Assembly (NCBI GenBank): GCA_963783355.1
Contig: CAWANF010000001.1
Location: 1,116,001-1,180,000, forward strand
Source of the DNA: CAWANF01 sp963783355
GTDB lineage: Bacteria > Bacteroidota > Rhodothermia > Balneolales > DATFMH01
Direction: 5' to 3'
DNA: 64,000 nucleotides
The notes under the pieces were generated by a model. It saw only the letters and a list, made by a program, of their open reading frames with translations. It had not been told where the DNA came from and did no database searches. Of this stretch, positions 8,829 through 18,172 are shown piece after piece. The translations under genes and the position numbers were made by a program. How positions within the stretch are numbered: the first letter of the stretch is position 1; every line of letters begins with the position of its first letter.

Positions 8829-10628
8829 GTGCAAGACTTATTCAAGCTCAATAGATATTTCAAAAAGTATAAAGGTACCGTAATACTCGGTACCCTGTTT
8901 CTTACTTTGGGAAATGTTTTCCTGGTATGGATTCCTATATTGGTGAGAAAATCTATTGATGATGTTCAACATATTGTCAACAGCACGAATCACAGCAATA
9001 GCAGTGTATTTGAGATTCTGTTTCATCAACACCTAGGCCTCACTCTTGCCACCAGCGCCGGTTATCTGGTCGGGGCTGCATTTATGTATGGATTGTTACT
9101 TTTTCTGACCCGTCAGACACTCATTGTTACCTCTCGCAGGATTGAATATGATATCCGAAATGAGATATTCGATCATCTGCAAAAGTTGCCTCAACATTTT
9201 TATAGCCGGTGGAATTCGGGCGATATTTATGTCCGGGCAACCGAAGATGTAATGCATGTCAGGGAATATTTTGGCCCGGGGTTTATGTACACGGTAAATA
9301 CAGTAAGCCGGGCAGGAATCATCATTGTGATAATGCTTGTTGTGAATACAAAATTGACATTATGGGCATTGATTCCACTGCCATTTTTATCGGTGATGGC
9401 TTATTGGATAAGCGGTTATATTAATGAACGTTCCCGTATTATTCAGGAACAATATGCACGAATTGCCGGTAATGCACAGGAAGCATTTTCAAGTATCCGG
9501 TTGATAAAAGCGTATGTTCGCGAAGATTATCAACAAAAAATCTTTGAAGCGGAAAGCGATAATTATCGTGTTAAGAAATTGAAACTGGCGGTTATCGAAT
9601 CGTTGTTTTTTCCACTATTGAATCTTTTGATTGGTATCTCTGTAATACTTGTGATGTGGAAAGGCGGAATCATGATCATGAATGGTCAGCTGACGGTCGG
9701 GAATATTGCTGAGTTTATTATTTATGTCGCGTACCTGACCTGGCCGGTAGCATCACTAGGTTATACATTGAATCTCTTACAGCGTTCTGCAGCTTCCAAT
9801 AAGAGGATAATGGATTTGATGGCTGAATCACCACAAATTGAAGATAATGAGCACACAAGAACGGAAATATCCAGATTGAATGGCGATATTGAATTTAAAA
9901 ACGTAAGTTTCAGGTATCCCAATGCGGAATTGGATGCTATTAAAGATATAAATTTAAAGTTAAAAGCAGGAGAGAACATAGCAATTGTGGGGCGCACAGG
10001 TTCTGGTAAATCGACACTGGTACAATTATTACCACGATTATATGATGCTCAAAAAGGGCATATTCTTATTGATGGAATTCCGATAAATGAAATACCGGTA
10101 GCTGTCCTTCGGGATTATATTGGCTACGTGCCACAAGAAACTTTTTTGTTTTCAGATACGATTAGAGAAAATATTGCGTTGGGTATGGAGGAAGCTGAGG
10201 ATGAAATGATATACGCTGCGGCTGATAAAGCTCAAATTTTGGAAAATATTTTGGATTTTGAGAAAAAATTTGAGACTATATTGGGAGAGAGAGGAATTAC
10301 ACTTTCCGGCGGACAAAAACAGCGTACGACTATAGCCAGAGCTTTAATTAAAAATCCTAGTATAATAATTTTTGATGATTCCTTAAGTGCGGTTGATACC
10401 AAAACGGAAGACGCTATATTAAATCATTTACGCAATGAATTAAAGGGTAAAACAACCATAATGATTAGTCACCGCATATCGACTATTAAAGATGCAGATA
10501 TTATTTTTATGCTCAGAGATGGGAAAATTGTGGAGTCGGGTACTCACGAACAGCTTATCAGACAAAAAAGTTTTTATGCTGATATGTATAAAAAACAGCT
10601 AATAGAAGAAGAATTGGCGGAAATATAA
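8829..10628 (+). CDS. ABC exporter half-transporter, subunit A (degenerate Walker B)
   Basis: A 599-residue half-transporter with six transmembrane helices (about residues 15-310) and a C-terminal nucleotide-binding domain. Walker A is GRTGSGKST, the signature is LSGGQKQR, and Walker B is IIIFDDSLSAVD, with Asp where the catalytic Glu is expected. Such a Glu-to-Asp change is the mark of one subunit of heterodimeric exporters (BmrC, LmrC, TM287). The partner is the exporter at 12077, whose signature is degenerate. The start codon is GTG. Likely role: lipid or multidrug export at the inner membrane; the substrate is unknown. Confidence 0.9.
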   Translation: MQDLFKLNRYFKKYKGTVILGTLFLTLGNVFLVWIPILVRKSIDDVQHIVNSTNHSNSSVFEILFHQHLGLTLATSAGYLVGAAFMYGLLLFLTRQTLIVTSRRIEYDIRNEIFDHLQKLPQHFYSRWNSGDIYVRATEDVMHVREYFGPGFMYTVNTVSRAGIIIVIMLVVNTKLTLWALIPLPFLSVMAYWISGYINERSRIIQEQYARIAGNAQEAFSSIRLIKAYVREDYQQKIFEAESDNYRVKKLKLAVIESLFFPLLNLLIGISVILVMWKGGIMIMNGQLTVGNIAEFIIYVAYLTWPVASLGYTLNLLQRSAASNKRIMDLMAESPQIEDNEHTRTEISRLNGDIEFKNVSFRYPNAELDAIKDINLKLKAGENIAIVGRTGSGKSTLVQLLPRLYDAQKGHILIDGIPINEIPVAVLRDYIGYVPQETFLFSDTIRENIALGMEEAEDEMIYAAADKAQILENILDFEKKFETILGERGITLSGGQKQRTTIARALIKNPSIIIFDDSLSAVDTKTEDAILNHLRNELKGKTTIMISHRISTIKDADIIFMLRDGKIVESGTHEQLIRQKSFYADMYKKQLIEEELAEI

Positions 10629-10713
10629 TAATAATGTTAACAACCAATAATAAATAATATAGCTTCATTTGTCTGAAAGCGAATGAAGCCTGAATTAAAT
10701 AACGGAGAAGACG

Positions 10714-12096
10714 ATGATAGTTGTGCCACTTGGCGTTTCATCAGCCACACCTACAGTAAATCGCAGCCTTCCATCTGTTGCCCTTTGGCGTGATGGCCAG
10801 GTATTTTTGTTTGATTGCGGAGAAAACGCCCAGACAAGGATGCTTCAGGCTGGAATCAAGAGATCGAAGATTGATTATATATTTATATCACATTTAGATG
10901 GTGATCATTATTTCGGTTTACTGGGTTTATTATCAACCTTGAATCTGCAACGCCGCGAAAACGAACTGACTATTGTTGGTCCGGCGGGTATTAAAAAGTT
11001 TGTAGAATTCAATTTAGATATCGCTAATATCGATATGACCTTTAAAATCAACTTTGTTGAATTGAAAGAAGGTTTTGATCAACAAATTGTTGTCGACGAA
11101 GCAGATCTTTTCGTCGAAGCCAGGCCTTTGGAACATACTAAATTCTGTGTCGGTTACCGTCTTCAGGAGAAAGATAAACCGGGTAAAGTTGATGCTGATA
11201 AAGCCAAAGAATTAGGTGTTTCAGAAGATGCTCAGTTTAAACAGCTCAAAAAGGGTGAAGATGTTACGCTGGAGGATGGAACAGTTGTCAAAGCAGCCGA
11301 AATAGTTGGAGAACCAAGAATCGGTAATTCCTTTGCCTATGTTACCGATACAGTGTATTGTAACAATGCTGTTGAACTGGCTAAGAATGCTTCAATCCTG
11401 TATCATGAAGCTACTTTTGGTCATTCTCTCGAGGATAAAGCAAAAGAAACCGGACATTCTACGGCTGAACAAGCTGCGGCGGTTGCCAAAAATGCAAAAG
11501 CAAAATTACTGGTCATTGGGCATTTTTCGGGCCGGTACACCAATGAATTCGTATTGATGAAGGAAGCCAGGCGCCTGTTTAATGACACATGGCTGGCTAC
11601 TGAATTACGCCCGATTATGACGGATCCGAAACACGAAAAGGGAATTATTACTCCTAACGTGGATGAAGAAAAACCAGCTGATACCCGGAAACCATCCTAT
11701 AATAAACGTAAATTTAGCAACGGCAGATCCGGAGACAAGCGGAAGAAATTCAAAAAACGCACCGTTGTTGGTTCCAGTAATCCAAATAAATTCAGCGAAT
11801 ATTATCGTGGTAGCGGTGGCGGAAGATCTTCTGGCCGAGATGATCGTAACAGAGATGGTAACAGGGAAAACAGAGACCATCGCGACAGTCGGGATCGCAG
11901 AAATAACCACGACAGAGACTACCGGGATAATCGGAATAATAATAACCGGCGAAATGATCGTAACGATCGCAATGATCGTAACAATCGTAACGATCGTAAT
12001 GACAGGGATAACAGGAATCACAATCGTTCCAATGACAATCCTAAATATAAGCCAATAACGCCGAGAACACCGTTTGATGAGTTCAACCGATTCTAA
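10714..12096 (+). CDS. rnz: Ribonuclease Z (tRNase Z) with Asp-substituted metal motif and disordered tail
   Basis: A metallo-beta-lactamase-fold nuclease that matures tRNA 3' ends. RNase Z features are clear: FLFDCGENAQTRM, then EHTKFCVGYR, DKPGKVDADKAKELGV, LYHEATF and VIGHFSGRYTN. The canonical HxHxDH motif reads HLDGDH (His60, Asp62, Asp64, His65), so one zinc-ligand His is replaced by Asp at codon 10897-10899. The core (about 310 residues) is followed by a tail of about 150 residues. That tail is first Lys/Arg-rich and then an Arg/Asp/Asn low-complexity run, predicted disordered and possibly RNA-binding. The gene lies between two ABC exporter halves and overlaps the start of the second. 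Confidence 0.9.
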   Translation: MIVVPLGVSSATPTVNRSLPSVALWRDGQVFLFDCGENAQTRMLQAGIKRSKIDYIFISHLDGDHYFGLLGLLSTLNLQRRENELTIVGPAGIKKFVEFNLDIANIDMTFKINFVELKEGFDQQIVVDEADLFVEARPLEHTKFCVGYRLQEKDKPGKVDADKAKELGVSEDAQFKQLKKGEDVTLEDGTVVKAAEIVGEPRIGNSFAYVTDTVYCNNAVELAKNASILYHEATFGHSLEDKAKETGHSTAEQAAAVAKNAKAKLLVIGHFSGRYTNEFVLMKEARRLFNDTWLATELRPIMTDPKHEKGIITPNVDEEKPADTRKPSYNKRKFSNGRSGDKRKKFKKRTVVGSSNPNKFSEYYRGSGGGRSSGRDDRNRDGNRENRDHRDSRDRRNNHDRDYRDNRNNNNRRNDRNDRNDRNNRNDRNDRDNRNHNRSNDNPKYKPITPRTPFDEFNRF

Positions 12097-13903
12097 GAAA
12101 GGAAGTCACGTAAATGCAAAGGGTAAAGTTGTCGACACGAAATTATTCAGACGGCTTTATTTCTATTTGTCACCTTACAAATGGTGGGCAATATTTGCTG
12201 TATTTCTCACCCTGAGTATTTCTTATCTGGGACCGGTACGTCCTTATCTTACTCAAATTGCTGTTGATAAATATATTGCCAAGGGGGATGTTCATGGCCT
12301 TCTTGGCATTATTCTTTTATTGTTTCTCGCATTGTTAGGCGAGTCCATTCTTTTAATTGCGAATACCTATTTAACGCGGTGGATAGGTGAAGGTACACTG
12401 AACAGGTTGAGAAATGCCGTGTTCCACAAAATCCAGAATCTTCATGTTCAGTACTTCGATAAAAATCCGATAGGAAGATTAATTACCCGAACTACCAGTG
12501 ATATCGAGGCAATCGATCAGCTGGTGTCGTCCGGTGTGATTAACATGATGGGGGATCTCCTTCGTATCGTCTTTATCGTATTTTTCATGGTTGAGATGAG
12601 CTGGGAATTGACGCTTGTCACACTAAGTACATTACCAATACTTATTTATGCCACTTTCTTATTTAAGTCGAAAGTAAGGGTATCTTTTCTCGAAGTTCGT
12701 GATCAGGTCGCGCGGCTGAATGCTTTCATCCAGGAGCACATTAATGGTATGAGCATTGTTCAGTTGTTCCGAAGGGAAAAAAAGGAAGCCCGCCGTTTTG
12801 AATCCATAAACAGGGATCACCGCAGCGCTCACATCAAGACTATCTTTTATTTTGCATTGTTCTGGCCGACCGTAGAGGTTATCTCCAGCCTGGCGATGGC
12901 TTTAGTTATCTGGTATGGTGGCGCGAAAGCATTAAGCGGAACGGTGACTTTTGGTATGCTCTTAGCATTCATTCAATATGTCAGGCAGTTCTTTTTACCA
13001 ATTCGTGATTTGTCTGAAAAGTTTAATACGCTGCAAAGTGCTATGGCCGCAACCGAGCGAATCTTCAGTGTATTAGATACTGAAACAAAGATAAAAGATC
13101 CGGAAAATCCGGTTAAAGTGGATGAATTCAAAGGCAGTATCGTTTTCGAAAATGTTTGGTTTAAGTACAATTCCAATGATGACTATGTGCTGAAAAATGT
13201 TTCTTTCAAGGTAGACACCGGTGAAACGGTTGCTATTGTCGGTGCAACAGGCGCTGGAAAAACGACTATCATAAATCTTTTAACACGCTTTTATGAAGTA
13301 AATGAAGGTGCCATTTTATTGGATGATATAAACATTCAAAAACTTGCCTTACGTGATTTGAGGAGAAATTTTGGCCTGGTACTTCAGGATAATGCTTTGT
13401 TTTCCGGAAGTATAATGGAAAATATTACCATGGGAAATGAACTCATCAGCCGTGAAAAGGTTATAGAAGCTGCTAAGCTCGTTGAAGCTGATAAATTCAT
13501 AAATAAACTACCAGGTAATTATGATTTTGTTCTCAGGGAGCGGGGAGCCTCGCTTTCAATGGGACAGCGGCAAATGATTTGTTTTGTCAGGGCACTGGTT
13601 TATAATCCGAAAGTCCTGATACTCGATGAGGCCACTTCAAGTGTCGATTCTGAAACAGAAATTGCCGTAAATTATGCCAATCAGGTTTTGATGAAAGGAC
13701 GTACATCCATTGTCATTGCTCATCGCCTGTCTACAATACAACATGCCGATTTAATCCTGGTAATGCATAAAGGTGAAATAAGAGAACGGGGCACACACAA
13801 ACAGTTATTGAGAAAAAAAGACGGTATCTATCGGAAATTATACGAGTTGCAGTATAAAGATCAAATTACTTCAAAAACAGAAGTTGTAACAGTAAAATCC
13901 TGA
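12077..13903 (+). CDS. ABC exporter half-transporter, subunit B (degenerate signature)
   Basis: A 608-residue half-transporter with six transmembrane helices and a C-terminal ATPase domain. Walker A is GATGAGKTT and Walker B is VLILDEATSSVD with the catalytic Glu intact, but the signature is LSMGQRQM rather than LSGGQ. This complements the exporter at 8829, which has a perfect signature and a degenerate Walker B. Together they give one canonical and one degenerate ATP site, as in BmrCD/TM287-288. I prefer the ATG at 12077 over the TTG codon 3 bp earlier. The first 20 bp overlap the RNase Z tail. It is convergent with btaB, with no gap. Confidence 0.9.
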   Translation: MSSTDSKKGSHVNAKGKVVDTKLFRRLYFYLSPYKWWAIFAVFLTLSISYLGPVRPYLTQIAVDKYIAKGDVHGLLGIILLLFLALLGESILLIANTYLTRWIGEGTLNRLRNAVFHKIQNLHVQYFDKNPIGRLITRTTSDIEAIDQLVSSGVINMMGDLLRIVFIVFFMVEMSWELTLVTLSTLPILIYATFLFKSKVRVSFLEVRDQVARLNAFIQEHINGMSIVQLFRREKKEARRFESINRDHRSAHIKTIFYFALFWPTVEVISSLAMALVIWYGGAKALSGTVTFGMLLAFIQYVRQFFLPIRDLSEKFNTLQSAMAATERIFSVLDTETKIKDPENPVKVDEFKGSIVFENVWFKYNSNDDYVLKNVSFKVDTGETVAIVGATGAGKTTIINLLTRFYEVNEGAILLDDINIQKLALRDLRRNFGLVLQDNALFSGSIMENITMGNELISREKVIEAAKLVEADKFINKLPGNYDFVLRERGASLSMGQRQMICFVRALVYNPKVLILDEATSSVDSETEIAVNYANQVLMKGRTSIVIAHRLSTIQHADLILVMHKGEIRERGTHKQLLRKKDGIYRKLYELQYKDQITSKTEVVTVKS

Positions 13904-14530
13904 TTATTTTTTCCTGCCGATATATAAAAGATACTTCCAGATACCCAAGTAAGCCCTTTTGGTGACTTCCTGAGTGGGTTCGAAATGTTTTCTTAATCCG
14001 GGTAAAAGATGACTGTCCATCCGTACGTGATTGACACCCATCCATTTTTTAAATGCAGGCCAGCCAGATTCAAAAAAATCGACCACTGCAATGAATCCAT
14101 TTTCCTTTAAATGGTAATGAGCGCTTTCGATAGCTGTATCCCAACCGGGATTCATCATACTCAGCGAATATGAGAAAAGTATCAGGTCAAATTGTTGTTT
14201 TGGAAATGCTTTTGAATCGTAATATACTTCATTCAATGAGATATTTTCAGATCGTTGTGAGAATTTTTTCCGGGCGATTTTTAACATTGATGAAGAGATG
14301 TCCACTCCGGTTATATGGGCGGATGGATATTTTTTGTGGAGTATCGCCATATTTTTACCGGTTCCGCATCCAACTTCCAAAATCTTCTCAGGCTTGAACT
14401 TCTCAGGTAAATAGTTCGTAATAATTTCCTTTCGTCCAAACAGAAAGCTCCACCTTGTGATATCATAAAACAAGGAATGAAACCTGTAATACTTTTTTAA
14501 AACTTCGCCGTATTGAGTGGATTCAGACAT
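13904..14530 (-). CDS. btaB: Putative betaine-lipid N-methyltransferase (BtaB-like)
   Basis: A 208-residue class I SAM-dependent methyltransferase. Motif I is ILEVGCGTGKNM, with the acidic ribose-binding VDIS after strand 2 and FDLILFSYSLSMM at motif IV. Its start overlaps the stop of the upstream btaA gene (TAATG). This is the arrangement of btaA-btaB operons, in which BtaB adds three methyl groups to diacylglyceryl-homoserine to give the betaine lipid DGTS. A generic methyltransferase would be the call without the neighbour. The protein is probably cytoplasmic or peripheral to the inner membrane. Confidence 0.8.
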   Translation of the reverse strand: MSESTQYGEVLKKYYRFHSLFYDITRWSFLFGRKEIITNYLPEKFKPEKILEVGCGTGKNMAILHKKYPSAHITGVDISSSMLKIARKKFSQRSENISLNEVYYDSKAFPKQQFDLILFSYSLSMMNPGWDTAIESAHYHLKENGFIAVVDFFESGWPAFKKWMGVNHVRMDSHLLPGLRKHFEPTQEVTKRAYLGIWKYLLYIGRKK

Positions 14531-15705
14531 TAGTAAATTTTCGCAAAATGAAGGCTGGTATATGTTCCAACTCTATCCGTTTTGTGTAATTCGGTTGTTC
14601 TATGGTCATCAAAAGCCAGAAAATTTTGTATCTCTGCCGGGATGAAATCAATATGTTTGCTTGCCGATCGCATCAGTACTTTGGTTCCCGGTTTACTGTT
14701 TTTGAATATCAAACTCCATTCTTTTAAGAGTGTTTCAGGCTTGTACCATGCCAGCCAGTCCTGGTGATCTAAAAGAACATAATGGCTGAATTTTGCTGGA
14801 TTTTTTTTAAGAAATGAAATTATAGAATCGGTATGAATGTGAATCTTATCTAAATGAGATTTCAGGAATGAGAAATTATCTTCTTTTAAATATTCCGGAC
14901 AACAAGCGTGAGTGTAGGAACCGGTCAGATAAACTCTCCAGAAATAATTATCAGATACAGGAACTTCGGTAAAAACATGGCGGAGTGATTTTCGAATGAA
15001 ACCATACAGACCTTCATCAAACTGCGATTCAATCAGATTCATTTGAGCAGCGGGAACCCCGAGCAATGACATCGTAACCGGTTGCCGAACAATGAACTTA
15101 CTAATGGTATTCCACAGTTCAGGTTCGATTTTATTATATACTTCCTGTTGTTCTGCAAGCGTATTTGATTCAAGTAAAGCACAAACATTTTTCCATAGGC
15201 TCCGTTTGCTTTTTAAAAAATGATGTGCCATCCAGGCAATGTTACCTGAAGTCCCGCGGTAATAAAAAGTGCGGTTATCCTTGTTTGGAACGAAATAGAA
15301 GTATTTATCATCCCAAAAATCTTTTGCTTCCTCAGAAAGATCGACTCGTAACAAATCAAAATATATTTCCCGGGCTAAGACATGCTCTCCGTTGCCGAAG
15401 AAAAAGAAAAAAGCCGGGTAATCCAGTTTTTTTAAGGCTTCTTTCTTTAGTTCAAGCAATGCATTTTGCCGTGGATTTACATCAATAGCATGAACAGCAG
15501 AAGGGTTATCAAGCAAATAATCCAATGCGTTACAACCAGCGCTCGTTATCATAGCAACTTCACTGGAAGAATCTAATTTAAGCAGTTTGCGGTCTATGCG
15601 GGGATCTTCCCAGCATGTATTATAAATAAGATTATTGTTATGAATGTAATGGAAAACCCTCTGCCGGGTTTTATCCATGATTTGCAGAATTGGATTGGTC
15701 GGCAT
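14530..15705 (-). CDS. btaA: SAM:diacylglycerol 3-amino-3-carboxypropyltransferase (BtaA, DUF3419)
   Basis: A 391-residue DUF3419 protein. BtaA transfers the 3-amino-3-carboxypropyl group of SAM to diacylglycerol, the committed step to the phosphorus-free lipid DGTS. Characteristic segments are YNTCWEDPRID near residue 30, the SAM-binding ITSAGCNALDYLL followed by AIDVNPRQNALLELK, and the distal YVLLDHQDWL. Length matches the family. It forms a tight operon with the methyltransferase downstream. Betaine lipids usually replace phospholipids under phosphate limitation, but no Pho box was recognised upstream. Confidence 0.87.
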   Translation of the reverse strand: MPTNPILQIMDKTRQRVFHYIHNNNLIYNTCWEDPRIDRKLLKLDSSSEVAMITSAGCNALDYLLDNPSAVHAIDVNPRQNALLELKKEALKKLDYPAFFFFFGNGEHVLAREIYFDLLRVDLSEEAKDFWDDKYFYFVPNKDNRTFYYRGTSGNIAWMAHHFLKSKRSLWKNVCALLESNTLAEQQEVYNKIEPELWNTISKFIVRQPVTMSLLGVPAAQMNLIESQFDEGLYGFIRKSLRHVFTEVPVSDNYFWRVYLTGSYTHACCPEYLKEDNFSFLKSHLDKIHIHTDSIISFLKKNPAKFSHYVLLDHQDWLAWYKPETLLKEWSLIFKNSKPGTKVLMRSASKHIDFIPAEIQNFLAFDDHRTTELHKTDRVGTYTSLHFAKIY

Positions 15706-15780
15706 CCTAATTCGTTTACTTTTTTGATTTTATGAAAAAATTGTTCGGACTTAATATAATTCAATATTAGTAACGAGTTA

Positions 15781-16599
15781 CTATAGCTGATATTGAAATA
15801 ACAAATTTTTAACATCGGCCGGGGTATTTTCAGGCAGAGAATAGTAATAATCCATATGATAGGAACCATCATTAAACAGGACCGGTAACTCTTCGGAATT
15901 TTGAGCCAATTTATAGCCACCGGCTCTCATAATGGCTGCCGGGGCGCATAAATCCCAATGTGCCGTTTTTCTCATACTCAAATAACCATTCGATTGTCCA
16001 AATAATGGCCCGAGCATTTCAACTTTATCATAAATGTACGGGTAGCGTTCTATATGAAGCTCATTTTTTAATCTCGATTTCAGCTCGTCATCGACTCTTT
16101 TCATGATGATTTTGGGATCTTTGTCGGGCCATTCTGTTGGTATCAGGTTTTTGGGAGGTTTTCCATTTGACAGAAAGAAAACACCATCCAGGGAACTTCC
16201 TACAACAAATTCCTGGCTGATTGGCTTATAACATATTCCAAAATCCGGGATTCCATTTCGGCAGAATCCAATGAGAATAAAGAAGTTGTCATATCCCCTG
16301 ACAAAATTTTTTGTTCCGTCTATAGGATCGATAAACCATAAATATTCTGCTCCAGATTCATAATTTTTATTATCTGATTCTTCTCCAATGATCGTTTCAC
16401 CGGGAAATAAATCGGACATAATATCCAGGAAATAACCATTTGCCCAAATATCGGCATTTGATACCGGTGAATCATCGGGTTTAATCATGACTTCAAATGA
16501 TGCATCATTCCGCATCTGAATCACTTTTTTTCCGGCTTCAATAATATGAGGCTTTAACTGATTGAATCGGTCATGATATGTTAAGTCTTTAAACTCCAT
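15781..16599 (-). CDS. Inositol monophosphatase-family phosphatase (CysQ-like)
   Basis: A 272-residue Mg2+-dependent phosphatase. The metal-site motifs are IIGEESD, FIDPIDGTKNFV and HWDLCAPAAIMRAGG, in the usual order and spacing. Family members dephosphorylate inositol-1-phosphate, 3'-phosphoadenosine 5'-phosphate (CysQ) or histidinol phosphate; motifs alone do not decide between them. It lies 75 bp upstream of btaA on the same strand, so weak co-transcription is possible. Confidence 0.85.
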   Translation of the reverse strand: MEFKDLTYHDRFNQLKPHIIEAGKKVIQMRNDASFEVMIKPDDSPVSNADIWANGYFLDIMSDLFPGETIIGEESDNKNYESGAEYLWFIDPIDGTKNFVRGYDNFFILIGFCRNGIPDFGICYKPISQEFVVGSSLDGVFFLSNGKPPKNLIPTEWPDKDPKIIMKRVDDELKSRLKNELHIERYPYIYDKVEMLGPLFGQSNGYLSMRKTAHWDLCAPAAIMRAGGYKLAQNSEELPVLFNDGSYHMDYYYSLPENTPADVKNLLFQYQL

Positions 16600-16775
16600 T
16601 TATTTATTTGACAATGTTTATAAATTTCATAAATCTAATATCCATATGGATGAGAGTTATAACAACCCAGGTTTGTAACAACGTTTCATAATAAGAAATC
16701 ATACAATTGCCGTTTATTCCTTTTGGTAATTGCGGTATCTTAGAATAACAGAAAAATTCATGAGTCAATAATGAT

Positions 16776-16925
16776 ATGGACAACACGGTAGACCTGCAAC
16801 GTAATCTTAAGCATCAATATCGTAATATCAGACGTTATATAAGAGCAAATCCCGAAAAAGGATTAGCTGTTACCTTTGTGAGTGGTCTAGCTCTCGGAAT
16901 CTTTCTGAGTAAAATTCTGAAGTAA
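16776..16925 (+). CDS. Small DUF883/ElaB-like membrane-anchored protein
   Basis: A 49-residue gene. An ATG at 16776 opens a frame ending in TAA at 16923-16925. The protein has a basic, helical N-terminal half, then RANPEKGLAVTFVSG and the hydrophobic LALGIFLSKIL at the end. This is the C-terminal anchor pattern of DUF883 proteins (ElaB, YqjD), in which the ENP/ANP motif precedes a glycine-zipper transmembrane helix. E. coli relatives tether ribosomes to the inner membrane in stationary phase. The very short N-terminal part makes the function uncertain. Confidence 0.6.
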   Translation: MDNTVDLQRNLKHQYRNIRRYIRANPEKGLAVTFVSGLALGIFLSKILK

Positions 16926-17064
16926 TATTATTGATTTCTATACCTATAATCTCAAGCAGATTATAAATCCTGAAAAGTGTCTATTGGTTTCAATAAAGTT
17001 TTTATAACTTCCTGCACTTGAATTGATATAGCTCAGTTAATATTTAAAAAAAAAGATATTAAAA

Positions 17065-18172
17065 ATGGAATTAACCCGTACAACCGATCAGATTGATGAA
17101 TTATTCCAGCGCGTTGATGCGCTGAGGAGGTATCTTTGACTATGATCAGCGTAAAATCCGAATTATAGAGCTGGAAGATCTCGCCCAGCAGCCGGGATTT
17201 TGGGATGATCCCGATAATGCCCAATCGGTCATGAAAGATCTCAATGATGAAAAGGAATGGGTAAAAAGCTGGGACGATCTGGATGAACATCGTCAAAGCG
17301 TCATTGTTTTTAAGGAGTTCCTGAAAGAGGGTGAGGATGTCTCGGAAGACATCAATAATGAAATTTATTCAATCGAAAAGAAACTTGCCGATCTTGAACT
17401 CAAGAATATGCTTCAGGATGAAGATGACAAAAGGGATGCCCTCATTACCATCAATCCCGGAGCAGGAGGTACCGAAAGCCAGGATTGGGCGTCTATGCTT
17501 TACCGAATGTATGTTCGATGGGCAGAGCGTCGCGGATATGATGTAAACACACTTGAATACCAGCCCGGTGATGTTGCCGGTATTAAAAGCACCACAATTG
17601 AGGTCAAGGGAAATTATGCTTACGGTTATCTGAAAGCTGAAAACGGGGTTCACAGACTTGTCAGGATATCGCCGTTTGATAGTAACGCCCGTCGCCATAC
17701 TTCATTCGCATCTGTATTCATTTATCCAATTATCGATGATAACATAGATATCGATTTGAATCCCGATGATATCGAATTACAGCGTTTCCATTCCAGTGGA
17801 AAGGGTGGCCAGAATGTAAATAAAGTCGAGACCGGTGTTCGTTTGGTCTGGACCGGAAAATTATCCAATGGCAGCGAGGAACGTGTTGTGGCGGAATGCC
17901 AGCAGGAGCGTTCTCAATTGCAAAATCGTGAAAAAGCGATGCAGATGTTGAAATCCCGCGTTTATGACCTGGAAAAAAGAATTCGGGATGAAGCAAAAAG
18001 CGAATTAGAATCTACTAAAAAAGCGAATGAATGGGGTTCTCAAATTCGATCATATGTTATGCATCCGTACAATATGGTAAAGGACCACCGGACCAACCAC
18101 GAAACATCTAATGTCGATGCGGTTATGGACGGTGACCTCGATGATTTCATAAAAGCTTATTTAATGTCCTGA
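17065..18172 (+). CDS. prfB: Peptide chain release factor 2, with programmed +1 frameshift
   Basis: RF2 recognises UGA and UAA stop codons and releases the peptide. The gene is join(17065-17136, 17138-18172): 24 codons, an in-frame TGA at 17137-17139, then the +1 frame giving 368 residues, the normal RF2 length. Conserved features are the stop-reading tripeptide SPF (VRISPFDSNARRHTS) and the peptidyl-hydrolysis GGQ in SSGKGGQNVNKVETG. The shift site is described separately. The stop overlaps the nadB start (TGATG), so the two are translationally coupled. Confidence 0.96.
17124..17140 (+). promoter_or_regulatory. RF2 autoregulatory +1 frameshift site
   Basis: The site reads AGGAGG-TAT-CTT-TGA-C: an internal Shine-Dalgarno-like sequence three bases upstream of the slippery CTT, followed by the poorly terminating TGA-C context. 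This matches the E. coli prfB site in layout. When RF2 is scarce the ribosome pauses at TGA, slips by +1 on CTT and reads GAC, so the protein sets its own level. Confidence 0.95.

Noticed and set aside
11605..12058. Long open frames on both strands over the RNase Z tail
   Set aside because: They arise from the low-complexity Arg/Asp/Asn codon repeats and have repetitive Ile/Val/Thr translations without domain features.
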